This document shows positions 27,060 to 36,281 of a stretch of 64,000 bases of DNA, one piece after another (positions within the stretch are counted from its first letter, which is position 1; each line of letters opens with the position of its first letter). The stretch lies in NCBI GenBank assembly GCA_963736575.1, contig CAVTPD010000003.1, positions 124,001 to 188,000 of the forward strand, read 5' to 3'. The notes beneath the pieces were generated by a model, which did no database searches, was not told the origin of the DNA, and worked only from the letters and a program-made list of their open reading frames with translations. A program made the translations under genes and the position numbers. Origin of the DNA: CAVTPD01 sp963736575. Lineage in GTDB: Bacteria > Bacteroidota > Bacteroidia > Cytophagales > JAAEPT01.

Positions 27060-27147
27060 ATTGCTCAAAAATAAATAATCATAAAACACTGATTTTCAGT
27101 AAATCCTTTATTTATTTTGAGGGAATTTCAACCCTTTTAATACTGTT

Positions 27148-28242
27148 ATGAAAAAACTTTTACTACCCTTTATTATTGCTCTAGCAGCAATAACATGTAC
27201 TGTTTCTTGTAAAAAGAAAGATGATGGTTCCGGTACAAATGCAAATCCCAGCAACATTGACCCTAAGGACAGAAATGCTGTGACAGCCGTAAAACCTTCT
27301 TTTACTGATTTAGACGGTCAGGAAGTCTCTTCTAAGCTTACTATAAACAATGCTACTAGAATGACTGATCAAATCCCAAGCCCAGATCCTGACGGCCCGG
27401 TGCTATACGATGATTCAGAAGCAGAAAGCATACGAGCTGCTAACGGAAAAAACATTGTATTAGAACTTTATAGCGACACTTACGTAGAGGGTGTTTACCT
27501 TCAAATTGATGGTGCTACAGATTATTTCGATATTGACTTAACGGATGCTAACACTACTAAAAAAGTTTCTATCAACCCTAAAAAATCGCCTTTCAAATCA
27601 AAAGCACATTTAAAAACAGCTCAATCTAGCACTAATTTAGAAATTGAACTTCCTGAATCTTTAGGACAAGGTAAATTCTGTGTTTCTTACTGTATCTACA
27701 ATTCTGTTGAGGGAATAAGTAACATTGTAACCCGTTGTGTGGAAATCCAAAGCCTAGGCGGTAACGCCAGTTTAGTGGGTGAATGGGACTTTAAAAATGC
27801 AACTCTATTTACAGATGGAGAGATCTTGACCATTTATAAAGGTAAATCTTGGAATTACCCGTACAATACAGGTGAACAATTATATGATGATTGTTTCTCT
27901 AAAGACAAATACGTAATCAACGACTTTGTAGTGTCTTTGATGGCCAATGGTACTGAAACAGAATATACTTCCTCTAATGATGAATATTATACTATTGATG
28001 AAAACAACAATTGTATTTTAGACGAGGAATATTCTGGCCAAATGACCGAAACAACTAACGGTTATTGGTCTTATGACAACAGTGTAAATACGTTAACATT
28101 AATAGAAGAATATGATGAATATGGGTATAATGACTTTATCGATTTTAAAGTCAACCAATCTGGTTCAAACCTTACTTTAAGTTGGCTAGAAGAAGACGAA
28201 GATTTTTTCTTTTCATTCATCTACAATTTCGAAAAGAAATAA
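27148..28242 (+). CDS. Lipoprotein of unknown function
   Basis: 364 aa. The signal peptide ends in the lipobox TVSC, followed by KKKDD, an arrangement compatible with retention or surface export signals in Bacteroidota. The middle region (about 60-205) is beta-rich with a Cys pair (FCVSYC). From about 210 (LVGEWDFKNATLF) to the end the pattern resembles a lipocalin-like barrel domain, very acidic with many Asp/Glu/Tyr. Flanked on both sides by near-identical terminator hairpins. No enzyme motif is recognised. Confidence 0.75.
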   Translation: MKKLLLPFIIALAAITCTVSCKKKDDGSGTNANPSNIDPKDRNAVTAVKPSFTDLDGQEVSSKLTINNATRMTDQIPSPDPDGPVLYDDSEAESIRAANGKNIVLELYSDTYVEGVYLQIDGATDYFDIDLTDANTTKKVSINPKKSPFKSKAHLKTAQSSTNLEIELPESLGQGKFCVSYCIYNSVEGISNIVTRCVEIQSLGGNASLVGEWDFKNATLFTDGEILTIYKGKSWNYPYNTGEQLYDDCFSKDKYVINDFVVSLMANGTETEYTSSNDEYYTIDENNNCILDEEYSGQMTETTNGYWSYDNSVNTLTLIEEYDEYGYNDFIDFKVNQSGSNLTLSWLEEDEDFFFSFIYNFEKK

Positions 28243-28272
28243 ACTATTTCACACATTCTTTGTTACTTTGAA

Positions 28273-28304
28273 GAAGAGAAGCTCTAATCGGCTTCTCTTT
28301 TTTT
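28273..28304 (+). terminator. Terminator after the lipoprotein gene, abutting the next start codon
   Basis: Arms AAGAGAAGC and GCTTCTCTT around an 8-base loop, then a T run reaching to 5 bases before the next ATG. The stem repeats that at 27030. It doubles as the upstream boundary of the following gene. Confidence 0.8.
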
Positions 28305-28308
28305 GTTT

Positions 28309-29859
28309 ATGGAAAACAAGTCTCTACTATTCTCTTTATTGGTTTTAATACAACTATTGGTCTTTTCTTCCTTTAGTTATGGGCAAGATATTTCTAAATC
28401 TTTTGGTGATTATTTCCCTTCAGAAAAAAACAGACAGCTCTACAAAATTTTTAAACTACAAGGCAAACTCTATTCCGTATACATAGAACACGGAAAAACG
28501 GAAGAGGTATTGCTAAAACAATTTTCTAGTGATTTAGTATTGGAAAAAGAGAACCTATTAAACTTAGATGCTAAAAAAGAGAGAAATGAGCTCGCTAATA
28601 TTTTCAGTGTAAAAAATAAAATTTGGCTCTTTTACACCTCTTACACTAAAAAGAAAGAACACCACCTTAATTTATTGATTTTTGATCCTAAAAGTTTTAC
28701 TTCTATTAAGGATGAAGCCATTCTCACCTTTAAAGACAACGATTATGTTAACACAAAAAAAATAGATTTTAACATTTTCTTTAATACCGATAGTACTATA
28801 TATGCCGCAGTGGCAGATCAGCCGAATAAACAAAACAACGAAAAGTTTGATGTTCTACTTTTTTCAGAAAATCATACCCTTTTAAATACAATAACAGTAG
28901 ACTCTAAAGAGGCCGACGAAAACATAGAAATAATAGACATTAATATTAACCGGAAAGGAACAGTTTTTATTCAAAGCTACAAAAGGAACACCAACGAATA
29001 CATTCTAAACACTTATCTAAATGGGGTAAAACAAATGCCCTATAAAATCCCCGTTACAAAACATCTTATTGGTGATCTGCGCTTTATATCATCTAACGAC
29101 ACCGTTGCTATTTATTCTGGACTTGGCTTAAACGGTAGTTGGAGTTGTAATGCTTCTTATTATTTAAAACTTAATTACACAACCAATACCGTTGCTGTAG
29201 AAAAGAGAGACACCCTTTCTAAAAAATTCATTCACAGCAATAAAATTTATTTAGACTTTTTAGAGAATCAAAAACGTAATATAAAAAACAGCGGTATTGA
29301 TTATGCAAAAATAAAAACGGTCATTCCCCGAAGCGATGGTGGAGCCGTTTTAATAGTAGAACAAGAAACAATAGAAAACGTAAGTAACACTTATTTTGAT
29401 GCTTACGGTGTTATGAGAACCTATACATTTGTTTATTACATAAACGAAAACATTATAGTTTTAAACATTAATCCAGAAGGTAAAATTGATTGGGAAAAAC
29501 AACTTCCTAAAAAACAGATTACCTCAAACGATGGTGGCTTTTACAATTCTTTTAAACAAATTCTAACCAACGAAAAGTTGTACTTTATATACAATGACAA
29601 CAATATAAATGGTGATACTTACATTCCTGAAAAAGAAGTATACCAGAATATGGAGTTAAAGAAAATGAACTTTGTAACCAACGCCTACTCTATTGATATT
29701 TCTGGAAAAATTAAAAAAGAAAATATTTTTAGCTATGCTGAAATAGGAACCTATATTAGCCCAAAAAACATTTTTCAGGTCACCAGAGATGAAGTAATTA
29801 TTCTTGCCCGTTACGGAAAAAGTGATCGGTTAATATCTATTAAATGGGAGTCAGAATGA
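28309..29859 (+). CDS. Secreted hypothetical protein
   Basis: 516 aa. Signal peptide at about 1-26 (LLVLIQLLVFSSFSYG), then a long beta-strand-rich region rich in Lys, Asn and Ile, consistent with a propeller-like or repetitive beta fold. No lipobox, T9SS tail or enzyme motif is seen. ATG was chosen as start because the only upstream codon in frame (TTG at 28303) lies within the terminator's T run. Family not recognised. A bidirectional terminator follows. Confidence 0.7.
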   Translation: MENKSLLFSLLVLIQLLVFSSFSYGQDISKSFGDYFPSEKNRQLYKIFKLQGKLYSVYIEHGKTEEVLLKQFSSDLVLEKENLLNLDAKKERNELANIFSVKNKIWLFYTSYTKKKEHHLNLLIFDPKSFTSIKDEAILTFKDNDYVNTKKIDFNIFFNTDSTIYAAVADQPNKQNNEKFDVLLFSENHTLLNTITVDSKEADENIEIIDININRKGTVFIQSYKRNTNEYILNTYLNGVKQMPYKIPVTKHLIGDLRFISSNDTVAIYSGLGLNGSWSCNASYYLKLNYTTNTVAVEKRDTLSKKFIHSNKIYLDFLENQKRNIKNSGIDYAKIKTVIPRSDGGAVLIVEQETIENVSNTYFDAYGVMRTYTFVYYINENIIVLNINPEGKIDWEKQLPKKQITSNDGGFYNSFKQILTNEKLYFIYNDNNINGDTYIPEKEVYQNMELKKMNFVTNAYSIDISGKIKKENIFSYAEIGTYISPKNIFQVTRDEVIILARYGKSDRLISIKWESE

Positions 29860-29870
29860 TCTTTTAACAT

Positions 29871-29900
29871 AAAAAAAGCGCCCTGTAAAGGCGCTTTTTT
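29871..29900. terminator. Bidirectional terminator
   Basis: Arms AAAAAAGCGCC and GGCGCTTTTTT with a 7-base loop between convergent genes. A-tract on the left and T-tract on the right make it work on both strands. Confidence 0.88.
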
Positions 29901-29924
29901 AACTAGGTATAACTTTTTAAATAA

Positions 29925-30251
29925 TTAAACAGCGAAACTTTCTCCACATCCACAAGTTCTAGAGGCATTAGGATTAATAAACTGAAATCCTTTACCATTT
30001 AATCCATCTGAAAAGTCAAGAATTGTACCCAATAAATACAACAAACTCTTTTTGTCTACAAAGATTTTAACGCCTTTGTCTTCAAAAATTTCGTCGGTAT
30101 CTTTAATCTCGCTATCAAAGCTAAGATCGTACATTAAGCCCGAACAGCCTCCTCCTTTTACAGATACTCTAACATTATGGTCTTCTGTATAGCCATCCGT
30201 TTGTCTCAGTGATTCAATCTGACTTTTGGCTTTATCTGAAATCTGTATCAT
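29925..30251 (-). CDS. HesB/IscA-family Fe-S cluster assembly protein
   Basis: 108 aa A-type carrier. The three cluster-ligand cysteines are in GGGCSGL (about residue 40) and TCGCGE (about 101-104). The protein begins MIQISDKAKSQIE, the family's usual N-terminus. A longer frame upstream was rejected because a perfect AAAGGAGG ribosome-binding site stands 6 bases before this ATG. It hands Fe-S clusters to apo-enzymes; the Nfu gene of the same pathway is 3 kb away. Divergent from hemE. Confidence 0.95.
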   Translation of the reverse strand: MIQISDKAKSQIESLRQTDGYTEDHNVRVSVKGGGCSGLMYDLSFDSEIKDTDEIFEDKGVKIFVDKKSLLYLLGTILDFSDGLNGKGFQFINPNASRTCGCGESFAV

Positions 30252-30257
30252 ATTTTT

Positions 30258-30265
30258 CCTCCTTT
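30258..30265 (-). promoter_or_regulatory. Perfect Shine-Dalgarno site of the IscA-like gene
   Basis: AAAGGAGG on the minus strand, 6 bases before the ATG. Most start regions in this window lack such a site, as is usual in Bacteroidota, so it stands out and also fixes the start codon. Confidence 0.8.
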
Positions 30266-30305
30266 CAAATGATCCAACGTTAAACGTCTTCACTTTGTTC
30301 TACTA

Positions 30306-30313
30306 CAAAGATA
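30306..30313 (-). promoter_or_regulatory. -7 element for the IscA-like gene
   Basis: TATCTTTG on the minus strand, an exact TAnnTTTG match 54 bases upstream of the start, leaving a leader of about 50 bases that contains the Shine-Dalgarno site. Confidence 0.5.
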
Positions 30314-30375
30314 CAGTTTTTAACAATTCTTAATAATTCCTTTGCACATACCTGCAAACTTAAACCCTCTACTAC

Positions 30376-30383
30376 TATATTTG
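30376..30383 (+). promoter_or_regulatory. -7 element of hemE
   Basis: TATATTTG, an exact TAnnTTTG match ending 4 bases before the hemE ATG, so the transcript would begin at or beside the start codon (leaderless). No TTTG at the right -33 spacing. Confidence 0.5.
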
Positions 30384-30387
30384 CGGC

Positions 30388-31416
30388 ATGGCATTAAAAA
30401 ACGATTTGCTTTTAAGAGCAGCTAAGGGAGAAAATACAGAAAGAACTCCTGTTTGGTTAATGAGACAAGCGGGAAGAATTTTACCGGAATACAGAGCAGT
30501 TAGAGCTTCGGTAAGTGGTTTTAAAGAATTAGTAACTACGCCAGACCTTGCCGCAGAAGTCACCATACAACCCGTAGATCTTTTAGGTGTAGATGCAGCC
30601 ATTATCTTTTCAGATATTTTAGAAATCCCCGAAGCCATGGGACTTCCTTATGAATTGATAGAAAAAAAAGGGCCTCTTTTCAGAAACACCATTAAATCTG
30701 AAGCCGATGTAAAAAAGCTACACGTTACCGATGGTTCTGAATTAAAATACGTTATTGACGCCATAAAAATAGCCAAAGAAAGACTTAACGACAGAGTTCC
30801 TTTAATTGGTTTTGCAGGCGCACCTTGGACTATTTTTGCTTACATGGTAGAAGGCCACGGCTCTAAAACCTTTAGTGAAGCACGCAAAATGCTTTACCAG
30901 AACCCAAAACTATCGCACCAATTAATGGACTTAATCACCAAGTCTACCATTAATTACTTAAAACTTCAGGTTGAAGCAGGTGCCAACCTAGTTCAAGTAT
31001 TTGATTCATGGGGCGGAATTCCAAGTCCAGCCCAGTTTAGAGAGTTTTCTTTACCCTACATTGCTCAAATTTGTGATGCTATTACAGAAGTTCCAGTTAC
31101 TGTTTTTGCTAAAGGGGCTTATTTCGGTCTAGAAGATTTAGCCAAACTAAATTGCAGAACAATAGGCTTAGATTGGAACATGGACATTAAAGCATCTAGA
31201 AAAATAATAGGGTTAGATAAAACATTACAAGGCAATTTAGACCCGTGTTCACTATATGCTTCAGAAGAAAAAATTGAAGAAGAAACCATAAAGATGTTAA
31301 AAGCTTTTGGACCAGAGAAACACATTGCCAACCTAGGCCACGGCGTTTACCCAGACACTAATCCAGAAAAAGTAAAACACTTTATTAAGACCGTTCAAAA
31401 CTACAAGCACGTATAA
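30388..31416 (+). CDS. hemE: Uroporphyrinogen decarboxylase
   Basis: 342 aa. It decarboxylates four acetate side chains of uroporphyrinogen III to give coproporphyrinogen III in haem synthesis. The N-terminal signature TPVWLMRQAGRILPEYR (about residues 19-35) contains the substrate-binding Arg pair. FSDILEIPEAMG (about 73), GFAGAPWTIFAYMVEG and the C-terminal ANLGHGVYPDT are also present. The N-terminus matches homologues, so the start is secure even though the -7 element is only 4 bases away. The glycosyltransferase gene follows after one base. Confidence 0.97.
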   Translation: MALKNDLLLRAAKGENTERTPVWLMRQAGRILPEYRAVRASVSGFKELVTTPDLAAEVTIQPVDLLGVDAAIIFSDILEIPEAMGLPYELIEKKGPLFRNTIKSEADVKKLHVTDGSELKYVIDAIKIAKERLNDRVPLIGFAGAPWTIFAYMVEGHGSKTFSEARKMLYQNPKLSHQLMDLITKSTINYLKLQVEAGANLVQVFDSWGGIPSPAQFREFSLPYIAQICDAITEVPVTVFAKGAYFGLEDLAKLNCRTIGLDWNMDIKASRKIIGLDKTLQGNLDPCSLYASEEKIEEETIKMLKAFGPEKHIANLGHGVYPDTNPEKVKHFIKTVQNYKHV

Positions 31417-31417
31417 T

Positions 31418-32479
31418 TTGAAAAAGGTTCTACTTGTTGTTCCTTACCCTAAGAACGAAGCTCCATCTCAGAGGTTTCGGTTTGAACAATTTATGAGCAA
31501 ATGTGATGAATTCGAGTTTCATCACAAGCCTTTTTTAGACCACAAAACATGGGCAATTTTATATAAAGAAGGGCATACTTTTGCTAAGGCCTTTGGGATT
31601 CTAAACGGCTTTATTAGACGTTTCTTTCTTCTGTTTTCCTTACATAGATATAGCACTATTTTCATACACAGAGAGGCTGCTCCATTAGGCCCACCAGTAT
31701 GGGAGTTCTTAGCGGCTAAAATTTTTAGAAAATCGTTTATTTACGATTTCGACGATGCTATTTGGTTGCCAAATACATCTGAACAAAATAAAATAGCAGC
31801 CCTATTAAAAGCACACTGGAAGGTTAAACACATCTGTAAATGGGCCGAAAAAGTAAGTTGTGGAAATCAATATTTACAGAACTATGCTGCCCAATACAAC
31901 AGCAATACGGTCTTTTTACCTACAACTATTGACCTTACCTACCATCATTTATCTTCACTTAAAAATAAAAACGAAAAACCTATTATTGGGTGGACGGGGT
32001 CTCATTCCACAACTGGCTATTTAAAAATACTTATACCTGTATTGGAAAAGATTGCACAAGAATTTGAATATACTTTTTTACTCATCTCTAATCAGGATTG
32101 CGGCTTTTCTATTCCTAACAAAGAGTTTCAACCTTGGTCTAAACACAATGAAATTGAGCAACTCTCCCGTATAGACATTGGTGTAATGCCCCTAGAGGAC
32201 ACCAAATGGGAACACGGAAAATGCGGGTTTAAAGCACTTCAATACATGGCTTTAGGAATTCCATGCATTGCTTCGGCTGTTGGTGCTAATAAAGAGATTA
32301 TTCAGTCTGAAAAAAATGGGTTTCTTTGCCAGATAGAAAACGAATGGACCGAAAAAATTTCTTTTCTTCTAGAAAATGAACAAGAAAGGACAAACCTTGG
32401 TTTAAAAGGGAAGCAAACAATTGAAGCAAAATACTCTCTTTCAGCTAATTACAACACCTACAAAAAACTATTTTCTTAG
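31418..32479 (+). CDS. Glycosyltransferase, GT4-like (GT-B fold)
   Basis: 353 aa. It begins KKVLLVVPYPKNEAPSQRFR, typical of GT-B N-terminal Rossmann halves. The C-terminal half has GWTGSHSTTGYLK (about 190) and the donor-binding stretch with E/K/G contacts KWEHGKCGFKALQYMALGIP (about 264-283). It likely adds a sugar to a cell-surface glycan. The start appears to be TTG, one base after the hemE stop; no ATG lies before the conserved N-terminal strand. Donor and acceptor unknown. Confidence 0.85.
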   Translation: MKKVLLVVPYPKNEAPSQRFRFEQFMSKCDEFEFHHKPFLDHKTWAILYKEGHTFAKAFGILNGFIRRFFLLFSLHRYSTIFIHREAAPLGPPVWEFLAAKIFRKSFIYDFDDAIWLPNTSEQNKIAALLKAHWKVKHICKWAEKVSCGNQYLQNYAAQYNSNTVFLPTTIDLTYHHLSSLKNKNEKPIIGWTGSHSTTGYLKILIPVLEKIAQEFEYTFLLISNQDCGFSIPNKEFQPWSKHNEIEQLSRIDIGVMPLEDTKWEHGKCGFKALQYMALGIPCIASAVGANKEIIQSEKNGFLCQIENEWTEKISFLLENEQERTNLGLKGKQTIEAKYSLSANYNTYKKLFS

Positions 32480-32622
32480 AGGCATTCTTACATTAGTCTT
32501 TAATAAAGTTTCATTCATCGAAGACTAGATTAATCTTGTTTAAACATTTTTTTATGTTAAGTAATTATTAATCAAATTAAGTTCACTAAACTTGCATCAC
32601 TCTACTCGGAAGCTGCTATAAT

Positions 32623-33492
32623 ATGGGTAATAATTTAAAACTGAAGTTCAACGTTCACGAGGTTATAGATTACTATAATCATACAGATCAAGATTTCAGA
32701 TTCTTGTGGCTGCACAACGACTATCGTTCCAATCATTGCGGCTATAATGATGAAACCACAAAATCCCATTCCGACGAAATAACAAACATGAACAAAGTTC
32801 TTGCCCGAAAGGTGGCTATTAAGCCTGGGGAAGTTGTTCTTGATGCTGGTTGTGGAAACGGAAACAGTTGTTTTTGGTTGGCTAAAAACCTACAAGCTAC
32901 CGTATACGGAATCACACCAGTTTTTACTGAAATTAATGATGCTGAAAAGAAACTTAATTGTTTCCCTGATCTAAAGGAAAAGATTTTCTTTCAGCAAAAA
33001 GACTATACCAAAACAGGTTACAAAGACGAATCTTTTGATGTGGTTTGGGCTTGTGAAAGTATTGCTCATACTCCTAAAAAAAGTAAATTTTACGAGGAGG
33101 CTTTTAGAATCTTAAAACCCGGTGGCCGTCTTGTGCTTACCGACTTTATAAGAAGATCTAGACACAATAGTGAACAACAAGAAACACTTCTTTCTGAATG
33201 GACAGACGGTTGGGCAATCCCAGATCTTGATACTTCTAACGAACACAAAGCTAATCTTGAAAGAAACGGCTTCATTCATATAAGAATGGAAGACCATACC
33301 AAAAATACACTCCCTTCTTTACTTCACCTGTATAAATTTGCTAAAAACTTCTTCCCTTTAGAGTCTCTTATGAAAGAGCTTCATTTAAGAAGTGCCTGCC
33401 AACACAGAAATGTTTTAGGTGCAATTAAACAGTATGAAGCATTAAAACAAAACCTTTGGTTTTACGGTATTATTACCGCCTACAAAAAGTAA
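32623..33492 (+). CDS. Class I SAM-dependent methyltransferase
   Basis: 289 aa. Motif I VVLDAGCGNGNSCFWLA (about residue 70) binds SAM. Motif II VVWACESIAHTPKKSKFYEE and post-motif AFRILKPGGRLVLTDF follow. The layout resembles the tocopherol/sarcosine/cycloartenol-type methyltransferases that act on small or lipid-like substrates. The C-terminal helical part is a lid. The substrate is unknown. The 140-base upstream gap holds a 10-base palindrome TGTTTAAACA at 32537. Confidence 0.85.
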   Translation: MGNNLKLKFNVHEVIDYYNHTDQDFRFLWLHNDYRSNHCGYNDETTKSHSDEITNMNKVLARKVAIKPGEVVLDAGCGNGNSCFWLAKNLQATVYGITPVFTEINDAEKKLNCFPDLKEKIFFQQKDYTKTGYKDESFDVVWACESIAHTPKKSKFYEEAFRILKPGGRLVLTDFIRRSRHNSEQQETLLSEWTDGWAIPDLDTSNEHKANLERNGFIHIRMEDHTKNTLPSLLHLYKFAKNFFPLESLMKELHLRSACQHRNVLGAIKQYEALKQNLWFYGIITAYKK

Positions 33493-33560
33493 TTTTCTAT
33501 CCTAAAAAATAGATCACAAAATATAGTTACCGCTTTAAACAAGTGTAGCTATTTTCTGAT

Positions 33561-36197
33561 TTAATAATCTATGATATTTTTCTGTCTAGTAAGCTTAATA
33601 TCCTTTAATGCAGGGGCTTTTAATGCTATTCTAAACTCATACATCTGGCTTGGCCCAAATGGCACCCAACGGATAAACAACTCCCAACAATTAAGATCTC
33701 TGTAAATATTTACCCTTGGTGAAATCCATTTTTTGGTATCTAAATCGTAGGCCACACTCATGTCTACTTTCCAGAATTCAGATATTTTTAATTCTCCGTT
33801 AAAAGATAAAGACTGCCGTTTATTTGCTTCAAGCAAACCAGTTTTATCAATATTGAAGTTGTAATTAAAACCAAATTTCCAGGGAACTGTAAAATCCACA
33901 TACCGCTCTGGGTTTTTATATCTTTCAGAACGTTCGGCACTAGACTCTTCCTCTTCGGTCTTTTTCTTTCTTCTAAAACTCTCTGGGGTAAATGCACCGC
34001 CTAGGTTAATATTAAAATTACTCACATGCCCCAATCCTTGGCCGGTTGTCCAAGCGTATTCATTCATTTTCTGTTGCGTAACAATATCACCTTGTCCATT
34101 AATAGAATCTGCATAGTAGGTGTAAGGATCAACAGTTAAACTGGAACGTATATTAATATTTTTAATTACAGATGAGTTAGCACCAAACCTAAAATTGGAA
34201 AGGTTAAAAGAATCGGCAATCATGTTGTAACTAGAACTAGCCGATAAGTTTTCTAAAATTTTAATGTATTTAAACTTCCCCGTAGTATCATCTTTAGGCA
34301 AATACTTCAATTCAAAATCATTTCTAATCCCAAAATTAATAGACGCTGCCTCTCTTCCCCCGGGTGTACCCATTACATTACCTTGGTACCTAGAAATCCT
34401 TCTTTCTGTACCGCTTTCATTAACCTGAACTAATTGGTAAACATCTGGATTATCATATGTTTCTGGCGAATAAGAAAATCCTAAGCTAGGGTTTACTGTG
34501 TGTCTTAGTTTAGCTTGTTTTTCACCTTTGTAAGAATACATCCCGTACAAACGAGTATCAAAACTTACGCCTGTAGAATAATTATAGGCTCTGCCAAAAC
34601 CACCAACTGTATCTACCACCACCGCACTATCCTTTTGACTATAAGCATAAGAATATTGATTTGGGTACCAGTTTTCTGTATAACTGAAACTTGGGTTCAT
34701 ATTTACGGGGCCTAATTTCATAGATGCCGAAATTGGAATTCTGTGCGTTATCCCATAATTGCCATTCGCAAATATATCGGACATATTGGGTCCTTGAAAA
34801 GGCAATATAGTGTCTGGACGGGCATTAGCCACCTCAAACCCAAAGGATTTAGAAGCATCAAATTCATTGGTATATTTATTACTAAAACTACCCGCATAAC
34901 GGATACTTATACTTTCGTATAATTTCCTGCCTTCAGATTTAGAACCCACCGAATTAGAAGAAGCAAATGGCTTAAGCTGACTCATACTTAAAGACACATC
35001 TGGTAAATTAAAATTGATGATACCGCTTTGGTTATTCTGTTCGTGTCTAAGATTAATATCAGTAGAAAAAGGCGTCTTTCTTATTGGTGTGCTGTAATTA
35101 ATATTAGACCGAACATCACTTCTAATGTTGCGGTTTAAATCCAATTCATTACGGCTACTGTAAGTAGTGGTTTCAAAGTTAACATCGGCAGAAAAACTTT
35201 TCCCCCCGTAAGAAACTGGTTGGTGTTTCCACCGAATACTATAATCAGTTGCTAAAGTTTCGTCATACCCATCTGCATCTTGAATCACTCTTCTGTACAT
35301 AAGTGCCATATCACCATTGTACTTATACCTTTTCTTGTATTGGGTAAAATTACTTAACCCTCCCCCACCTCTGGAGTAATATTCACCTCTAAAAGTTGTT
35401 CCTATGTAATCATTAACAGCCCAGTAAAAGCCCATATCTCTTAAATAGAAACCACGGGTGGCGCTTTCCCCAAATATAGGAGGTACAATACCAGATGTTT
35501 TTCTATCCGAAGCAGGGAACAAACCAAACGGCAATAATAATGGTGTTGGTATATCCCCAATATACATTATACCCGGCCCTGTGTAAACTCTTTGTTCAGG
35601 AACAACTTTAATTTTATTTGCTCTAAAATAGGTGCCTGCATTAGGATCTTCGCAAGGGCAATATTCACCCCCTTGTACATAAATTACATTATTGGCGTCT
35701 TTATACGAAGCATCTCCCCTCATATAACCACCGCTTTGCTCGGTTATAATACCAGAAATATATCCTTTTTCAGTTTCAAAATTATAGAGGATGGTATCTG
35801 CATTAAATTGTTCACCATCGTCATCAAAAAGTGGAACACCTATTTTTTTACCCAAACTGTCGGTCGAATAAGTGGCTTTAACCAAACTTGTTCCCCAATT
35901 TATAGTAATTAAATCGGCATCTAGTGCCCGTACACCATAATCCACATGTGCATCTCCGTAGAGGTACATCATTTGGCTTTTAATATCGAAATAGATAGAA
36001 TCTCTGGCGTCGTAATTGATTACATTATCCATCTTGGCTTCCTTTTTCTTGGGCGCAAGTGTATCTGTAAGCAGAGAATCGCTTTGGAAGATAGTAGTAT
36101 CAACAACGGCGGAATCGGCGTTAGGCAATTGTTCTTGAGCAAATAAGCCATAAGAACAAAACACAGAGAATAAAAGAAGAAAATACCTTCTAAACAA
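33561..36197 (-). CDS. lptD: LPS-assembly protein LptD (Bacteroidota type)
   Basis: About 878 aa outer-membrane protein that inserts lipopolysaccharide into the outer leaflet. Signal peptide FRRYFLLLFSVFCSYGLFAQ. An N-terminal LptA/OstA-like beta-jellyroll spans about 50-170 (MMYLYGDAHVDYG, GEQFNADTILYN). A Cys pair follows in GGEYCPCEDP, then a long 26-strand-type barrel domain with many aromatic girdles. The C-terminus ends in the usual amphipathic strands. No in-frame ATG precedes the signal peptide. I favour TTG at 36197; the frame stays open to a TTG at 36248, but that codon lies within a -7 element. Divergent from an amidase gene. Confidence 0.88.
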   Translation of the reverse strand: MFRRYFLLLFSVFCSYGLFAQEQLPNADSAVVDTTIFQSDSLLTDTLAPKKKEAKMDNVINYDARDSIYFDIKSQMMYLYGDAHVDYGVRALDADLITINWGTSLVKATYSTDSLGKKIGVPLFDDDGEQFNADTILYNFETEKGYISGIITEQSGGYMRGDASYKDANNVIYVQGGEYCPCEDPNAGTYFRANKIKVVPEQRVYTGPGIMYIGDIPTPLLLPFGLFPASDRKTSGIVPPIFGESATRGFYLRDMGFYWAVNDYIGTTFRGEYYSRGGGGLSNFTQYKKRYKYNGDMALMYRRVIQDADGYDETLATDYSIRWKHQPVSYGGKSFSADVNFETTTYSSRNELDLNRNIRSDVRSNINYSTPIRKTPFSTDINLRHEQNNQSGIINFNLPDVSLSMSQLKPFASSNSVGSKSEGRKLYESISIRYAGSFSNKYTNEFDASKSFGFEVANARPDTILPFQGPNMSDIFANGNYGITHRIPISASMKLGPVNMNPSFSYTENWYPNQYSYAYSQKDSAVVVDTVGGFGRAYNYSTGVSFDTRLYGMYSYKGEKQAKLRHTVNPSLGFSYSPETYDNPDVYQLVQVNESGTERRISRYQGNVMGTPGGREAASINFGIRNDFELKYLPKDDTTGKFKYIKILENLSASSSYNMIADSFNLSNFRFGANSSVIKNINIRSSLTVDPYTYYADSINGQGDIVTQQKMNEYAWTTGQGLGHVSNFNINLGGAFTPESFRRKKKTEEEESSAERSERYKNPERYVDFTVPWKFGFNYNFNIDKTGLLEANKRQSLSFNGELKISEFWKVDMSVAYDLDTKKWISPRVNIYRDLNCWELFIRWVPFGPSQMYEFRIALKAPALKDIKLTRQKNIIDY

Positions 36198-36245
36198 AAT
36201 ATATAACGCGATCTTCAGTTTTCGGCAAAATTTTACGATTTTGCA

Positions 36246-36253
36246 CAAAAATA
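36246..36253 (-). promoter_or_regulatory. Putative -7 element of lptD
   Basis: TATTTTTG on the minus strand, an exact TAnnTTTG match; TTTG stands 15 bases further upstream, shorter than the usual spacing. If used, translation must start downstream at the TTG near 36197. Confidence 0.4.
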
Positions 36254-36281
36254 GATCAATAGCTTAAACAAAACGAAAAAA

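Noticed and set aside
32494..32527. TAGTCTT/AAGACTA inverted repeat downstream of the glycosyltransferase gene
   Set aside because: Seven-bp arms with a 20-base loop and no T run; too weak to call a terminator or riboswitch.
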